Part shown: positions 21,441-30,164 of the stretch, piece by piece
Position numbering within the stretch: position 1 is the stretch's first letter
How the letters are laid out: each line of letters starts with the position of its first letter
Source of the DNA: CAZVWH01 sp964631175
GTDB lineage: Bacteria > Planctomycetota > Phycisphaerae > Sedimentisphaerales > Anaerobacaceae
DNA: 33,325 nucleotides
Reading direction: 5' to 3'
Assembly: GCA_964631175.1 (NCBI GenBank)
Contig: CAZVWH010000024.1
Coordinates: 1 to 33,325 of the forward strand
Program-made: the position numbers and the translations under genes
Notes under the pieces: model-generated
The model's database searches: none
The model's input: the letters and a program-made list of their open reading frames with translations, nothing else
Told to the model about the DNA's origin: nothing

Positions 21441-22141
21441 AGCGTCTCCATCTTAAATAAAAACAAACATAACAAATTTATCTCACAGCTCTTACATCCA
21501 AAAAATCCATAATGGATATTATAAACAACTCCGTAATAATTGTGCGTTTAGCTAAATAAGTATTACCGTATCAGCTTGTACGTAAAATTTAGCGCACTGA
21601 AAAAAAATCTTATACAATTTTTTGTTGAATAAAGCAACTTAAAAAATTTGCCGGAATCAACCAATGAATGCGTATTGACCTTATAGATAGATTTTTAGGG
21701 CCTTTAACACCAATTTTCGGTAGGCAAATGTCCATCCCAAGCTCGGACCGGGCTGCTCTGCGTTCCTTCTCCAACACAACCAGATGCCTCCGCAGCAAAT
21801 TCGAGAGTACCAACGCAAAAAGAAAGGACTTTGTATGTGGAATATTTTGATGACAGTAAAATTAATGAATTGACTTATAAGTAGTTACACTTAATATAAA
21901 TTATTTACATCATTTTAAGAATACCTGAACTGATTAATATATGCACACAAAATCACGTTTAGCACTGCTTGATCTGATGATTTATCCTACAGAAACATTG
22001 ACAACAAGCAAGCTGTCTTCCCGCCGTAATGGGCTCGCCCAACAAAATGTACAGAAACTCACGATTTTGAGCCGAATATTTGGATAGAAACAGGCTATTT
22101 ATGATTAATCCCGTCCTGATTCTCGGCAATGGGAGCAAATT
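21441..22141. other. Divergent intergenic region, PFOR/subtilase
   Basis: AT-rich with no supported gene. On the PFOR side, TATAAT (minus strand, 21518-21523) overlaps the end of a 13-base palindrome ATCCATAATGGAT, a possible promoter/operator. Short open frames around 21610-21850 have no recognisable domain and no ribosome site. No terminator or riboswitch was recognised. Confidence 0.5.
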
Positions 22142-24760
22142 ATGAAATCATTAAGATGCCCTATGGCAAATACATTACTCATCACAAGCATTTCGGTTTT
22201 GACTTTTTTATGTACGACAAATTCAAGTTTCGCCCATTCACCCCACTCTGAATTAGTGCAGGGTGAAGAAAGGGTCTTGATCGGCTTTAAAGATGGAACC
22301 GGATGGCAAGCTGCTGAAAGAAACAGAAAATGGATACGAGAATCTGGCGGTACGGTTCGCTACTGCTACAGATTTGTACCTGCAGTGGCAGTAAAACTAT
22401 CAAAAACGCGGATTTCCAAGCTGAGAGCCGACCCCAGAGTTGCCTATATTGAAGCAGATGTGAAGGTGCATGCCCTTGATGCAGAACTGGACAATTCATG
22501 GGGTGTCAAACGCATAGATGCAGGTAAAGTCCATCCATACAATAAAGGCAGTGGGGTAAAAGTAGCAATTATAGACACAGGTATCGATTACGACCATCCT
22601 GATTTATCAGCCAATTATCATGGTGGACATGATTTTGCCAACGATGACAATAACCCGATGGACGATAATGGGCACGGAACACACTGCGCCGGAATCATTG
22701 CAGCCTTAGATAACAACACAGGCGTTATAGGCGTTGCCCCAAAAGCTTGCCTCCATTCTATTAAAGTATTAGACAGTAGTGGAAGTGGATATGTAAGCGA
22801 TGTGATTGCCGGAATCCAGTGGGCGGTTGATAATGGAATGGACATTATATCTATGAGTTTTGGTAGCAATTCCAATTCTCGATCCCTGCAGAATGCCTGT
22901 GACAATGCCTACAGTAATGGTCTTACTCTTGTTGCCGCTGCGGGCAATGATTACAAAGCCTGGGGCAGTTGGTGGGAGTGGGATACGGTTGATTATCCTG
23001 CCAAGTACGATTCGGTTATCGCTGTCGGTGCAACAGACAAAAATAATAACAAAGCAAGCTGGTCAAGCACAGGCTCAGCTTTAGAGCTGGCAGCGCCGGG
23101 TGTTAGTATATATTCGACTTATTGGAATGATAGCTATACGACAAAGAGCGGTACTTCAATGTCATGTCCGCATGTAGCCGGAGTTGCTGCCTTGATCTTA
23201 GCCGGAGAGCCGGGTTTATCAAACGCTCAAGTTCGCACCAGACTTCGGCAGACCGCTAATGATTTAGGTTCTGTCGGTAGGGATAAATGGTATGGATATG
23301 GCTTAGTTGACGCCGACGAGGCCGCACCGGGTCCAGCTAACAATCCACCAGCGGCCTACGATGATACAATAACTACCCCAGAGGATACATCCGTTACCAT
23401 CGACGTTCTGGCCAACGACACTGATGCAGATAGTGACCCTCTGACGGTAACTAACCTCACTCAGCCGTCGAACGGCTCGGCCACTCTCACTGCAGAGCAA
23501 ATGGTGACCTATACCCCAAATATGAACTTTAATGGCAGCGATGCTTTCACCTATACCGCCAACGACGGCAAAACAAATAGTAATACTGCCACAGTTTACA
23601 CCACAGTCACCAATGAAAACGATCCTCCCATAGCCGATCCTCAATCAGTAGAAACGACACAAAATACTCCTATAGACATTACTCTCAGTGGTAGTGATGT
23701 GGATGGTGACTCGCTGACTTACGACACCGTTGATGGTCCCTCACATGGCACTCTATCCGGAACAGCATCAAATATTACATATACTCCGAAAAATGACTAC
23801 ATCGGCCCAGATAGTTTCAATTTCATTGTCAACGATGGCATAGCGGATAGCGGTTTAGCCACAGTTTCCATAACCATAACCAAGATAAACCAATCGCCGG
23901 CAGCGGAGGATCAATCTGTTACTACTAATGAGGATGTTCCTATAGATATTACTCTGACAGGAAGTGACCCAGACAGCGATTCTATAACATTCTCAATATT
24001 CTCCCCTCCAACGAATGGAACACTGGAGCTTGATTCGAACTTCAGCAGCAATGGAAAGCTAACCTATACGCCAGAGCTGAACTTCAATGGTTCAGATGAG
24101 TTCACCTTTAAGGTGAACGATGACAAGATAGACAGCGCCCCGGCAACAATCTCCATTACAGTGAATCCGATAAACGATTCGCCAGAGATAACCTCAAATC
24201 CAGTGACAACGGCAACAGAAAGCCTGTTATATACTTATGATGTTGACGCTGTAGATCCAGAAGGAGACAATCTAATTTATTCTCTAATTGTTGCCCCCTC
24301 CAACATGATGATAAATAAGGCAACGGGTTTAATAGAATGGGAACCTAATAACGAGCAGATCGGATCCAATTACATTAAAGTTGAAGTAAAAGATGACAAG
24401 GGAGCTTGGAATATTCAGGAATTTTATATCGATGTTAATCCAGCAACTCCGCCGTCTGAGGAATTTACTTTTACCGGCAGTATCGGCAGAAGACAGGAAA
24501 ACAGACACACCGTTACCATCGCTCAGCCTGGAGCGGCGAGTATGTCGGTAAAACTTAGCTGGAACAGATGGTCTGACCTGGTTTTAAGAATCTATAATCC
24601 ATCAGGCACACTCGTTAAAGAAGTAGATCAGAACAACTGGAGAAATAATGTAGAACAGACAACTATTCATAACCTGTCTGCCGGCAAGTGGAAAGTAGCT
24701 GCCTATTCCAAGTGGGGCTGGTCCACAACATATACCTTAGAGGGAGTAGTCAACTATTAG
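22142..24760 (+). CDS. Secreted subtilisin-like protease with cadherin-like repeats and a PPC-like domain
   Basis: An 872-residue exported S8 serine protease. After a signal peptide (hydrophobic to about residue 31, SSFAHS) comes an inhibitor-type propeptide (RVLIGFKDGTGWQAAERN...RVAYIEADVKVHAL). The catalytic domain has the complete triad: Asp145 (AIIDTGIDYDHPDL), His178 (NGHGTHCAG) and Ser339 (SGTSMSCPHVAG), plus oxyanion Asn in AAAGND. From about residue 400 there are three tandem Ig/cadherin-like modules with the NxxP...DVLANDTDADSDPLT pattern, then a dystroglycan-type cadherin-like module (PEITSNPVTTATESLLYTYDV). The last about 95 residues resemble a bacterial pre-peptidase C-terminal (PPC) domain. 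GGGAG stands six bases before the ATG. A terminator follows, so it is monocistronic. Confidence 0.93.
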   Translation: MKSLRCPMANTLLITSISVLTFLCTTNSSFAHSPHSELVQGEERVLIGFKDGTGWQAAERNRKWIRESGGTVRYCYRFVPAVAVKLSKTRISKLRADPRVAYIEADVKVHALDAELDNSWGVKRIDAGKVHPYNKGSGVKVAIIDTGIDYDHPDLSANYHGGHDFANDDNNPMDDNGHGTHCAGIIAALDNNTGVIGVAPKACLHSIKVLDSSGSGYVSDVIAGIQWAVDNGMDIISMSFGSNSNSRSLQNACDNAYSNGLTLVAAAGNDYKAWGSWWEWDTVDYPAKYDSVIAVGATDKNNNKASWSSTGSALELAAPGVSIYSTYWNDSYTTKSGTSMSCPHVAGVAALILAGEPGLSNAQVRTRLRQTANDLGSVGRDKWYGYGLVDADEAAPGPANNPPAAYDDTITTPEDTSVTIDVLANDTDADSDPLTVTNLTQPSNGSATLTAEQMVTYTPNMNFNGSDAFTYTANDGKTNSNTATVYTTVTNENDPPIADPQSVETTQNTPIDITLSGSDVDGDSLTYDTVDGPSHGTLSGTASNITYTPKNDYIGPDSFNFIVNDGIADSGLATVSITITKINQSPAAEDQSVTTNEDVPIDITLTGSDPDSDSITFSIFSPPTNGTLELDSNFSSNGKLTYTPELNFNGSDEFTFKVNDDKIDSAPATISITVNPINDSPEITSNPVTTATESLLYTYDVDAVDPEGDNLIYSLIVAPSNMMINKATGLIEWEPNNEQIGSNYIKVEVKDDKGAWNIQEFYIDVNPATPPSEEFTFTGSIGRRQENRHTVTIAQPGAASMSVKLSWNRWSDLVLRIYNPSGTLVKEVDQNNWRNNVEQTTIHNLSAGKWKVAAYSKWGWSTTYTLEGVVNY

Positions 24761-24814
24761 CCTATAAGGATGATAAGCATCACAATCAGTTTATGTACAT
24801 ACAACGTAGAACGT

Positions 24815-24845
24815 CCCTTTGCCTTGTGAAAGCAAGGGGCTTTTT
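24815..24845 (+). terminator. Rho-independent terminator after the subtilase gene
   Basis: CCCTTTGC/GCAAGGGG (8 bp, one G-T pair) with a nine-base loop, then C and TTTTT. It lies between the convergent ends of the subtilase and YacP-type genes. Confidence 0.75.
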
Positions 24846-24850
24846 ATTTA

Positions 24851-25327
24851 TTACTGCTCGATGCCGAAAAATTCGAGCCATTGTTTTGTTTCGCTCTCGG
24901 TCAGCCCCAGGCGTTTTTCTATCGGCTCCTTGATGGTCTTCTTTCGCCTCAAACGCTTCTGGACATTAATCCAGAAAACCTCGGATTTCACCGCTGTTGC
25001 CTTTCTTGTCTGAGCTGCCTTTCGTAACCTTCGGTCACTGCTTACGATGGTCAATCTTTTCGGTGCTGTGTTTGCTTTTATTTTGCGCTCGATTACCGTG
25101 TCGGCGTCACTGCCCGGCCCGGCAAAAGAGACTTCCAAACTGTCTATATTGTCGAATCCGCTTTTATCACGCGGTCCCGTTCCATCGAAAACAATCTCGC
25201 CGGTTTCCCTGATTAGTTTTAAATATCTGCCGATAACTCGGCATAACTGGATGTCACTTAGTGCCTGACTATCTTCCTCCACCTTACAGATTGCGTGCAA
25301 CAAATTATGGCCGTCAATAATAATCAT
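24851..25327 (-). CDS. YacP-like NYN domain RNase-fold protein
   Basis: A 158-residue protein starting with MIIIDGHNLLH, the hallmark first strand and acidic residue of the NYN/PIN-like domain of the YacP (DUF901) family. A second acidic pocket part is GPGSDADTVIERKI, and IVSSDRRLRKAA gives the third. Family members are related to RNA-processing endonucleases such as B. subtilis Rae1, so a metal-dependent RNA-cleaving role is probable but not proven. It starts 12 bases after hicA stops, in the same direction, so it could be read from the hicBA promoter. The C-terminal ESETKQWLEFFG is a short helical tail. Confidence 0.87.
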   Translation of the reverse strand: MIIIDGHNLLHAICKVEEDSQALSDIQLCRVIGRYLKLIRETGEIVFDGTGPRDKSGFDNIDSLEVSFAGPGSDADTVIERKIKANTAPKRLTIVSSDRRLRKAAQTRKATAVKSEVFWINVQKRLRRKKTIKEPIEKRLGLTESETKQWLEFFGIEQ

Positions 25328-25339
25328 CTATAGGTTTGT

Positions 25340-25567
25340 TTAGAGCAAATCATTAAACTCTGATACTGATAGGCGTGCTTGTTTTAAGATGTGTGACAAC
25401 GTAGAGCGTTTGATCGGACGATGTGCTGGAACAATAATTTTAAGCATCTCATTAGGAAGGCGTTTTTGTAATCTGATATGACTGCCTTTCTGACGAATTA
25501 CTATCCATCCATCTCGCCTAAGAGCCTTGATGACTTTTTGATAGTTCAAACTCGGAACCTTGCTCAT
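25340..25567 (-). CDS. hicA: HicA-family mRNA interferase toxin
   Basis: A 75-residue toxin of the HicA/YcfA family with a dsRBD-like fold: YQKVIKALRRDGWIVIRQKGSHIRLQK, in which His30 of GSHIRL is the family's catalytic residue, then VPAHRPIKRSTLSHILKQARLSVSEF. The frame is open a little further upstream, but the ATG at 25567 overlaps the hicB stop in an ATGA arrangement, the usual translational coupling, so I chose it. HicA cleaves mRNA when free of HicB. The antitoxin gene precedes it. Confidence 0.93.
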   Translation of the reverse strand: MSKVPSLNYQKVIKALRRDGWIVIRQKGSHIRLQKRLPNEMLKIIVPAHRPIKRSTLSHILKQARLSVSEFNDLL

Positions 25568-25767
25568 AATGCTATCTCTAATTGTTCGCAATCCTGTGAA
25601 AAGCTGAGATCGTCTTCTACAGGTTCTAAGTAGAGCTCAATTGCCTCACGAATATTTTTTAAAGCTTCTTCGCGAGTGTTGCCCTCGCTCACGCAACCTG
25701 GAAGGGAAGGAACAATAACAGTATATCCACCTTCTTCACTTGGTTCCAAAATAACTCTAAATTTCAT
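25564..25767 (-). CDS. hicB: HicB-family antitoxin (short form)
   Basis: A 67-residue HicB-like protein with the partial RNase H-like fold: FRVILEPSEEGGYTVIVPSLPGCVSEGNTREEALKNIREAIELYLE. It is shorter than HicB proteins that carry a C-terminal HTH or ribbon-helix-helix DNA-binding domain, so it probably neutralises HicA but may not repress the operon alone. GGAGGT lies eight bases before the ATG. It is the first gene of the module, the reverse of the hicA-hicB order of E. coli but common in other bacteria. Confidence 0.92.
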   Translation of the reverse strand: MKFRVILEPSEEGGYTVIVPSLPGCVSEGNTREEALKNIREAIELYLEPVEDDLSFSQDCEQLEIAL

Positions 25768-25787
25768 TCTACTGTACCTCCAGCGAA

Positions 25788-25821
25788 ACTATAACATGTC
25801 TTTCGCACTTTGGCAAGCCAA
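25788..25821 (-). promoter_or_regulatory. hicBA promoter with dyad at -35
   Basis: On the minus strand, TTGCCA (25811-25816) and TATAGT (25788-25793) are separated by exactly 17 bases, 20 bases before the hicB ATG. The -35 lies inside the perfect dyad TTGGC-TT-GCCAA (25810-25821), a candidate operator. The leader would be very short. Confidence 0.65.
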
Positions 25822-25897
25822 CATTATATTGTATTTCGTATATCGTATCGCGTATATAGTATAAATTTCGTCCCTTCCACCTAAATAGTACATAGTC

Positions 25898-26467
25898 TCA
25901 GTCGGACAAGGAATCGGGAGCGGCGCTCTGTTCGGCAATCCAGTATTCTTGCTCTCTGCTTACATTTAAACAAGGTATATCTTCTCCACATACCTTGAAC
26001 CAGCCAATTAGATAGAAGTACGATGCCAACCTGTGGCATCCATCAATCAGCCTGTACTTATCATTAAGTTTTTCGAGTGCCACAGTCTTCGGGAACGTAC
26101 CGACCTTTCTGATATAACAAAAAATACTATCGAATCTTTCTTTTGATTTCAGGACAGGGTGACTATATATATTGACCTCATTGCATACATTCGCTAATAC
26201 AAGAGATGTTATCATCTTACGGTCTTTCACAACAAGGTCATCTGGCGTAAGGGCAATTTTTTCCTTCCTCCAATCCAAATTCTTCCAGTAGTCCAAATTT
26301 TTACCCCTTAAGATCCCGTACCATCCGTCCCATCCACCGCATATACAACCGGACAAATCTGTTCTCGGAGGCCAACCTAGATCTTTTGAAAACGGAACTA
26401 ACCATTGCTCAATAAAATCGTCATGGAATTTAGGTAAATCTTCTTTAATTTGGATGAAATATTCCAT
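25898..26467 (-). CDS. ParB-like (DGxHR motif) protein of unknown function
   Basis: A 189-residue cytosolic protein. The recognisable part is VALEKLNDKYRLIDGCHRLASYFYLIG near residues 128-154, the strand-loop-helix signature of ParB/Srx-type nucleotide-binding domains (DGxHR). The N-terminal half (LPKFHDDFIEQWLVPFSKDLGWPP, GCICGGWDGWYG) shows no recognised domain. It is not chromosomal ParB: there is no HTH or ParA nearby. It starts 17 bases after pyrC ends, so it may be read from the pyrC promoter, and the ribosome site is poor. The position next to hicBA suggests a small accessory patch. Function unassigned. Confidence 0.6.
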   Translation of the reverse strand: MEYFIQIKEDLPKFHDDFIEQWLVPFSKDLGWPPRTDLSGCICGGWDGWYGILRGKNLDYWKNLDWRKEKIALTPDDLVVKDRKMITSLVLANVCNEVNIYSHPVLKSKERFDSIFCYIRKVGTFPKTVALEKLNDKYRLIDGCHRLASYFYLIGWFKVCGEDIPCLNVSREQEYWIAEQSAAPDSLSD

Positions 26468-26484
26468 CTATCGGGTATATCGCT

Positions 26485-27768
26485 TTACGCTTCAAATCTT
26501 ATTTCGCCGCCGACGATTGTCTTTTCGACCTTGCCTTTGACCTTCCAGCCGTGATAGGGACAGTTTCTGCTCTTGGAGCGAAACGTATTTACGTCAATCT
26601 CATACTCGGCATCAGGGTCGATAATAGTAACGTCGGCCTGTTTGCCCTCGCTGAGAGTGCCCTTATCAACGCCGATTATCTTGGCTGGTTTCTCGGTCAT
26701 TAGAGCAATTATGCCGGGCCAATCAAGAATACCCGGCTCAATAAGTGCTTTGACAAAAAGAGCAAGGGCACACTCCAGAGACGCTATGCCGAAAGGAGCA
26801 GCCAAGAACTCCAACTCCTTTTCGCTTTGCAGATGGGGAGCATGGTCGCTAACCAAGGCATCAATGAGTCCTTCAGCAACCGCCTGCTTTAGAGCTTCAA
26901 CATCTTTTGTCCCCCGCAAAGGCGGATTGACCTTATAGTTCGTGTCATATTCACCGCAATACTCCTCGGTCAAAAGCAAATGATGTGGTGTCACCTCACA
27001 GGTAATCGGCAAGGAATCTTCTTTTGCAGCCCGTATCAAATCAACCGACCCAGCCGTAGATATATGCTGAGCATGGTAGGGAGCTTTGGTTCTTTTGACT
27101 AATTGAATATCCCGCCAGAGCATTGCTTCCTCCGCCAATCCATCCATCCCCGGCAGGCCAAGTATCGTAGAGTAATAACCAGCATTCATCACACCATCGC
27201 CGGCAAAACCATCATCTTGACAATGCTGGGCTATTACTACATCAAACATAGCTGCATATTTGAGCGCCCGCAGCATAACGGCAGGATCCTGAACCCCCCC
27301 GCCGTCATCGGTAAAGCCTACGGCACCGGCTTCAGCCATAAATCCCATTTCTGCTAATTCGACACCCTCTCTGCGTTTCGTGATAGCCCCCATCACATAA
27401 ACATGAGTCTTTCTTGTTTGCCTCCCTTTTCGGTGAACATATTCGACATCCGTCTCATTTTCGATAGCAGGATTGGTATTCGGCATACAGACTACCGAAG
27501 TAAAACCTGCCGCCACCGCTGCTGTTGAGCCGCTTGCTATCGTTTCTTCCTCCTCGTCGCCCGGCTCGCGAAAGTGAACATGTATGTCAATTAGACCCGG
27601 CGTTACCAACTTGCCGCTGGCATCAATAACTGTCTGAATCTGCCGAGGGGGGTCAATTTTACCTACCTCTGCGATTTTGCCATCGACAATAAGCACATCG
27701 CATTTCTTATCAATGTCGTTCGCGGGATCTATTACCCGTCCGTTTTTTATGAGAATCTCACCAGCCAT
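26485..27768 (-). CDS. pyrC: Dihydroorotase (class I)
   Basis: Third enzyme of pyrimidine synthesis, cyclising carbamoyl aspartate to dihydroorotate. The 427-residue amidohydrolase has the metal motif DIHVHFREPG (His63, His65) and NTNP substrate residues near 97. The bridging position reads GFTDDGGG (Asp154), as in the Aquifex-type enzyme, where Asp replaces the carboxylated lysine. His182 (AQHCQDDG), His235 (YHAQHIS) and catalytic Asp308 (VSDHAPH) complete the site. The active-site residues are intact, so it is the real enzyme and not the inactive PyrX subunit. GAGG stands before the ATG. pyrB lies about 3 kb away on the other strand. Confidence 0.95.
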   Translation of the reverse strand: MAGEILIKNGRVIDPANDIDKKCDVLIVDGKIAEVGKIDPPRQIQTVIDASGKLVTPGLIDIHVHFREPGDEEEETIASGSTAAVAAGFTSVVCMPNTNPAIENETDVEYVHRKGRQTRKTHVYVMGAITKRREGVELAEMGFMAEAGAVGFTDDGGGVQDPAVMLRALKYAAMFDVVIAQHCQDDGFAGDGVMNAGYYSTILGLPGMDGLAEEAMLWRDIQLVKRTKAPYHAQHISTAGSVDLIRAAKEDSLPITCEVTPHHLLLTEEYCGEYDTNYKVNPPLRGTKDVEALKQAVAEGLIDALVSDHAPHLQSEKELEFLAAPFGIASLECALALFVKALIEPGILDWPGIIALMTEKPAKIIGVDKGTLSEGKQADVTIIDPDAEYEIDVNTFRSKSRNCPYHGWKVKGKVEKTIVGGEIRFEA

Positions 27769-27934
27769 TTCATACCTCTATTCTCACAGTTTGTTAAAGG
27801 GGAACTAATTACCATTAACCAATAATCAGTTACCAGTTCTTACCAGAAATGACAGTGGATTGAAAGAAGTTTTTATTTTTTCAGCCAAAGAGCCGCGACT
27901 GTGAGGGAGCGGTAAGTATGTTCTTAAAGGCAGG

Positions 27935-29803
27935 TTATCCAGGCTTATTTTCCTTGCCTTTGTACCAATCAGCCTGGCGATTATTGTGGTCTATGAAGAC
28001 CTGAAGGTCATTAACGTCGATCCTGCCGTCGGTATTAATATCACCGAGCATGTAATTTCCCGGCGACTTAACGCCAGCTACCCAATTGTCGAGCAGAACA
28101 GCCAAATCCAATCCATTGACGATGCCGTCGGCGTTAAGGTCGTGCCAGAAAATGCTGTCACTACCGTGGCCTTCGCTAACATTCCAGGCCAAGCCGTACC
28201 TTTGCATTAAATCTGTTTGCTGCGGATCGCCATCGTCGCTGAAGGATTCATCCTTCGCAGTACCTGCTACGGAGAAGGAAATAACAATTTCATAGTTGGT
28301 GTACTTAGCATCCGCCCGGCAGTATATATGCTCAACATTATCAATGCTGCTGTCGCTGTAATCAAGCAGATAATCGTTGTCGGAGTGAGCAGGATCAACG
28401 GCCCACAGCTCGAGCCGGAGGTCGGCGTCTTTTTCAGGCATCGGCCCAAAAGGATAAACACCTCTATAGTGCCTGTTCCATGCAACTGTAGCAGCAATAA
28501 GTTTGTCCGCAGGCTTGGTGATCGTGAATCTGTAAACCTTTGCTGAATTTCCGTTTTTATCCAGCAGGTTCAGGTCCCAGCCCGTCATCGAGACATTACC
28601 CGGCTCGTCTCGGCCGGCAATCAACTGGTTATAAGCACCAAGTGCGTTCAACATACCAGCACCCTGGATGTAATCAAGAGGAACAATGTGGTCGTCATCG
28701 TCCTGGAGCTGACCCTTGTGCCAGTATGGCAGCTTGGTTGCCGAATTCAGTAAAATAGCTTTCATTAAACAGTTTCCACCATGCGGTGACACAACCAGGC
28801 TCAAAGCTGGGTCCTGCCTGGCTTTTTGAATCAGCAATCCAACGGTCCCCGCAGCTACCGGCGTTGAATAACTTGACCAGTTGCCGGTCAGCTCATAACT
28901 CTCGGTGTCGTTTGCGCTGGCGGCTAAGCTATTACCGGGAGCAACGATGTCCGGCTTACACCGCCCATCTGCGGTTGGACCTAAGCTCGAATGCTCCGGA
29001 TATGCTAAAGAGAAATGTGCCAGGTCGGTTTCGACGTTTCCGGTGTGCACAGAGTCAACTACACCAACCCCGATGACGTTCGCCGCCGCACCGGGATACA
29101 GAGGTGGGTCACAGGCGTTGGAGCCATTGCCTATGCCCGCCACGACAATAAGGCCGTCTTGCTCGGCTAATGATTCAATACCTCTTGTCCACCAGTCTTC
29201 AAATTGCCAGCCGAAGTCGGCGATTAAAATATCAGCACCAGGAGACAATTGATGAAATACATTATTGATTAAAAAGTGCCAAAATTCATAGACATTCGCC
29301 TGGGCCTGCGGCACTACACCTTGGTAATAGAATTGGCCAAGTTGTAAATCAGACGTGCCCGTGCTACGTAGAGTAGCATCAGGGTCCTCGCCGAACAATA
29401 TGGAGCAAACAGCCGTCGAATGGTGAGAAATGCCGGGCGTTGGACCACCCTGGTCGTGGAAATTAAATCGTACAGCCTCAAAGCATTTATGCTCAATATT
29501 GGGTTGATAGTCATTTTGCGGCAGGCCGTCGATGTAATTAATGCTTCGACAGATGACGGCGTACCTGACGCCAAAGCCTGCCAAATCAGGAGCTATCTCT
29601 CGTAAGGCATAAATACCAGCGTGACTCAGCCCTCGTGGCTGTAGCGTCCCGTCCTGTCCGGCTACGGCTCGGCGCTTCGCCGAGACGGGAGCCGGGTCGA
29701 AGGATTTGTCTCCGCTGCCTGCTTCCGCAGGTACAGACATTAGCAGTACGGCTAAGCCGAATATCAGCCTCGTCATGAACATTTTTCTTACACGCTGTAA
29801 CAT
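27935..29803 (-). CDS. Divergent subtilase-fold secreted protein with dockerin repeats
   Basis: A 622-residue exported protein. ATG 29803 is chosen because GGAG lies seven bases upstream; the open frame extends to a TTG further up without a ribosome site. A signal peptide ends near PAEA. The peptidase S8 fold is recognisable: catalytic His128 in HHSTAVCSILFG, oxyanion Asn226 in VVAGIGNGSN, and Ser311 in SSYSTPVAAG. The first-strand motif that should read VIDTG reads VICRS, so the catalytic Asp position is Cys85. The C-terminus holds two EF-hand-like dockerin repeats, DLNADGIVNGLDLAVLLDNW and DINTDGRIDVNDLQVFIDHN. A palindrome (29648-29689) inserts SAKRRAVAGQDGT-type residues near the mature N-terminus. 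It is either an inactive scaffold or an altered protease. Confidence 0.85.
   Translation of the reverse strand: MLQRVRKMFMTRLIFGLAVLLMSVPAEAGSGDKSFDPAPVSAKRRAVAGQDGTLQPRGLSHAGIYALREIAPDLAGFGVRYAVICRSINYIDGLPQNDYQPNIEHKCFEAVRFNFHDQGGPTPGISHHSTAVCSILFGEDPDATLRSTGTSDLQLGQFYYQGVVPQAQANVYEFWHFLINNVFHQLSPGADILIADFGWQFEDWWTRGIESLAEQDGLIVVAGIGNGSNACDPPLYPGAAANVIGVGVVDSVHTGNVETDLAHFSLAYPEHSSLGPTADGRCKPDIVAPGNSLAASANDTESYELTGNWSSYSTPVAAGTVGLLIQKARQDPALSLVVSPHGGNCLMKAILLNSATKLPYWHKGQLQDDDDHIVPLDYIQGAGMLNALGAYNQLIAGRDEPGNVSMTGWDLNLLDKNGNSAKVYRFTITKPADKLIAATVAWNRHYRGVYPFGPMPEKDADLRLELWAVDPAHSDNDYLLDYSDSSIDNVEHIYCRADAKYTNYEIVISFSVAGTAKDESFSDDGDPQQTDLMQRYGLAWNVSEGHGSDSIFWHDLNADGIVNGLDLAVLLDNWVAGVKSPGNYMLGDINTDGRIDVNDLQVFIDHNNRQADWYKGKENKPG
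29648..29689. repeat. In-frame palindrome in the dockerin subtilase gene
   Basis: Nested stems CCCGTC/GACGGG and CTCGGCG-CTT-CGCCGAG. It encodes about a dozen residues just after the signal peptide, where length changes are tolerated. Confidence 0.6.
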
Positions 29804-30164
29804 CCCAAAACTCCGAAGGTTCCGATAAAATCTCAAAGGCTAAAGTTACCCACCCCGTTGCTAACCTTCCTAGTCTGTAATCTCCTGCTCCAGATACTTG
29901 TCAATATGATACCAGAAAGCTATCTCTTTTTCAAGCAAATTATCTTTCATTGCCCTTTATTACAGCATTTTTCAGCGTTAAAAACGACGGTGTCCAAAAC
30001 CTGGTTCAGAAATCTTGCCTTATCGGGCACAAGCTGATATACTTAGTCCAACATTTGGTCACATTGAGCTATCCGTCAAGGCTACCGTCTTCGCTTCGCT
30101 ACGCCGTGTCAGGGCACAGTCTTAACGAAGCCCGATGCCTTGCCAAGACTGAAAGGTCAGATTT
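29804..30164. other. Intergenic region upstream of pyrR
   Basis: It holds the pyrR promoter (30015-30043), a GC-rich repeat-like stretch CGTCTTCGCTTCGCTACGCC (30088-30107), and paired AAGGC (30079)/GCCTT (30140) able to close a leader hairpin. No gene is supported. Confidence 0.5.
30015..30043 (+). promoter_or_regulatory. Probable pyrR-pyrB promoter
   Basis: TTGCCT and TATACT separated by 17 bases, giving a leader of about 115 bases before pyrR. The ribosome site for pyrR is AAAGGT, eight bases before the ATG. Confidence 0.5.

Noticed and set aside
21610..21850. Short open frames on both strands upstream of the subtilase
   Set aside because: No ribosome site, no domain match that I recognise, and AT-rich surroundings; a decayed gene cannot be excluded but is not supported.
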